From contig DASSEM010000178.1 of assembly GCA_035695265.1 (NCBI GenBank), forward strand, positions 1-6,071: a stretch of DNA of 6,071 bases, in the 5' to 3' direction. The notes under the pieces were generated by a model. It was given only the letters and a program-made list of their open reading frames with translations, made no database searches and was not told the origin of the DNA. Each line of letters starts with the position of its first letter. Position 1 is the stretch's first letter. Origin of the DNA: RHKX01 sp035695265. GTDB taxonomy: Bacteria; Actinomycetota; Thermoleophilia; Solirubrobacterales; 70-9. Below, one piece after another: positions 5,369 to 6,071 of this stretch. The translations under genes were made by a program, and so were the position numbers.

Positions 5369-6071
5369 TCGGCGCCGGGGCGGCGGCCGCGTCGGCGGCG
5401 ACCGCCTCCATCAGCGGCAGCTCGACCGGCGTCGCGGCGATGATCCCGCGCGCCGCCTCGCGGATCGCGATCGAGGCGGCCGCGTCGGGCTCGGAGCTCG
5501 CGAGTGGGTCGCCGGCGTCGGCGTGCTCGCGGAGCGCCTCCTCGAGTGGCACCTTGCCGAGCAGCGGCACCCCGAGCTCGTCGGCCAGCGTCTGGCCGCC
5601 GCCCTCGCCGAAGATCGTGAACCGCTGCCCGTCGGGAGCGGTGAAGCCGGACATGTTCTCGATCACCCCGAGCAGCTCGAGGTCGACCTTCTTCGCCATC
5701 TCGGCGGCGCGCGCGGCGACGCTCTGGGCGGCCGGCTGGGGCGTCGTGACGATCATGATCCGAGCCTGCGGCAGGAGCTGGGCAAGCGTCATCGAGACGT
5801 CGCCGGTGCCGGGTGGCAGGTCGAGCAGCAGGTAGTCGAGCTCACCCCAGTCGACGTCCTCGAGGAATTGCTGGATCGCCTTGTGGAGCATCGGGCCGCG
5901 CCACACCACGGCGGCGTTCTCCTCGACGAAGAAGCCGATCGACATCACCTTGATGCCGGCTGGGCCGCTCAAGGGGACGATCTTTCGCTCCGCGTTGACC
6001 TCGGGCTTGCGGTTGACGCCAAGCATGCGGGGAATCGAGTAGCCGTAGACGTCGCAGTCCAGGGCCCCGGT
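5328..6071 (-). CDS. mrp: Mrp/ApbC-type P-loop ATPase, N-terminus outside window
   Basis: These are the C-terminal 247 residues of an Mrp/ApbC/Nbp35-like ATPase, a family implicated in loading iron-sulfur clusters onto apoproteins in the cytosol. The frame remains open to the window edge, and the residues before the first ATG (6026) fit the family (LDCDVYGYSIPRMLGV, 4-19, against the usual LDADVYGPSxPxM). The gene therefore continues off the right side, where the Walker A P-loop must be. Visible motifs are WRGPML (57-62), LLLDLPPGTGD (81-91, Walker B region), TTPQPAAQSVA (109-119, switch region) and IENMSGF (137-143). Canonical members follow ENMS with CPxC, a metal or cluster ligand; here the segment reads TAPDGQRF with no Cys. 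The Ala/Pro-rich tail (about 213-247) is likely disordered. The stop TGA (5330-5328) lies inside the end of the convergent PAP2 gene, a 41-bp overlap. Confidence 0.94.
   Translation of the reverse strand, partial: TGALDCDVYGYSIPRMLGVNRKPEVNAERKIVPLSGPAGIKVMSIGFFVEENAAVVWRGPMLHKAIQQFLEDVDWGELDYLLLDLPPGTGDVSMTLAQLLPQARIMIVTTPQPAAQSVAARAAEMAKKVDLELLGVIENMSGFTAPDGQRFTIFGEGGGQTLADELGVPLLGKVPLEEALREHADAGDPLASSEPDAAASIAIREAARGIIAATPVELPLMEAVAADAAAAPAPISGTELPVVQAGG

Overview
The window is very GC-rich and gene-dense, with strong G/C preference at third codon positions. The gene set points to a high-GC actinobacterium: a chaperonin with a GGM-rich tail, a wax-ester-synthase/DGAT-type acyltransferase, a mycobacterial/Thermus-like seven-iron ferredoxin, and an Mrp ATPase without the CxxC pair. 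The class Thermoleophilia is my guess from protein style, not something I could verify by search.

Layout, left to right. (1) 1-714 (+): the C-terminal part of a GroEL chaperonin, cut by the left edge. It is followed by a 3' region (714-798) that folds into three consecutive perfect or near-perfect hairpins; the last is a 17-bp stem with a GCGA loop and is the likely terminator. (2) 858-1913 (+): a six-TM diguanylate cyclase with intact GGDEF catalytic and RxxD inhibitory sites, followed 34 nt later by (3) 1948-3201 (+): a WS/DGAT-like acyltransferase, possibly in the same transcript. (4) 3198-4067 (-): an atypical short-chain dehydrogenase/NmrA-like NAD(P)-binding protein, convergent with the acyltransferase; their stop codons interlock in four bases. 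(5) 4068-4185: a divergent intergenic region with a TACAAT -10-like box. (6) 4186-4449 (+): a seven-iron ferredoxin that starts with TTG. (7) About 4397-5368 (+): a PAP2-type membrane phosphatase whose reading frame probably starts inside the ferredoxin gene. (8) 5328-6071 (-): an Mrp/ApbC P-loop ATPase, cut by the right edge, convergent with the phosphatase and overlapping it by 41 bp.

How the genes fit together. There is no single dedicated pathway visible. Themes are protein folding (GroEL), c-di-GMP signalling, neutral lipid or acyl transfer (WS/DGAT) with a lipid-phosphate phosphatase nearby (PAP2), and Fe-S biology (ferredoxin and Mrp). A link between the cyclase and the acyltransferase is only inferred from adjacency. 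I see no mobile element, CRISPR array, tRNA or rRNA, and no convincing undescribed system. The most distinctive non-coding structure is the hairpin train behind groEL. The most distinctive protein features are substituted active-site or ligand residues in the SDR, PAP2 and Mrp proteins and an enlarged inter-cluster loop in the ferredoxin.
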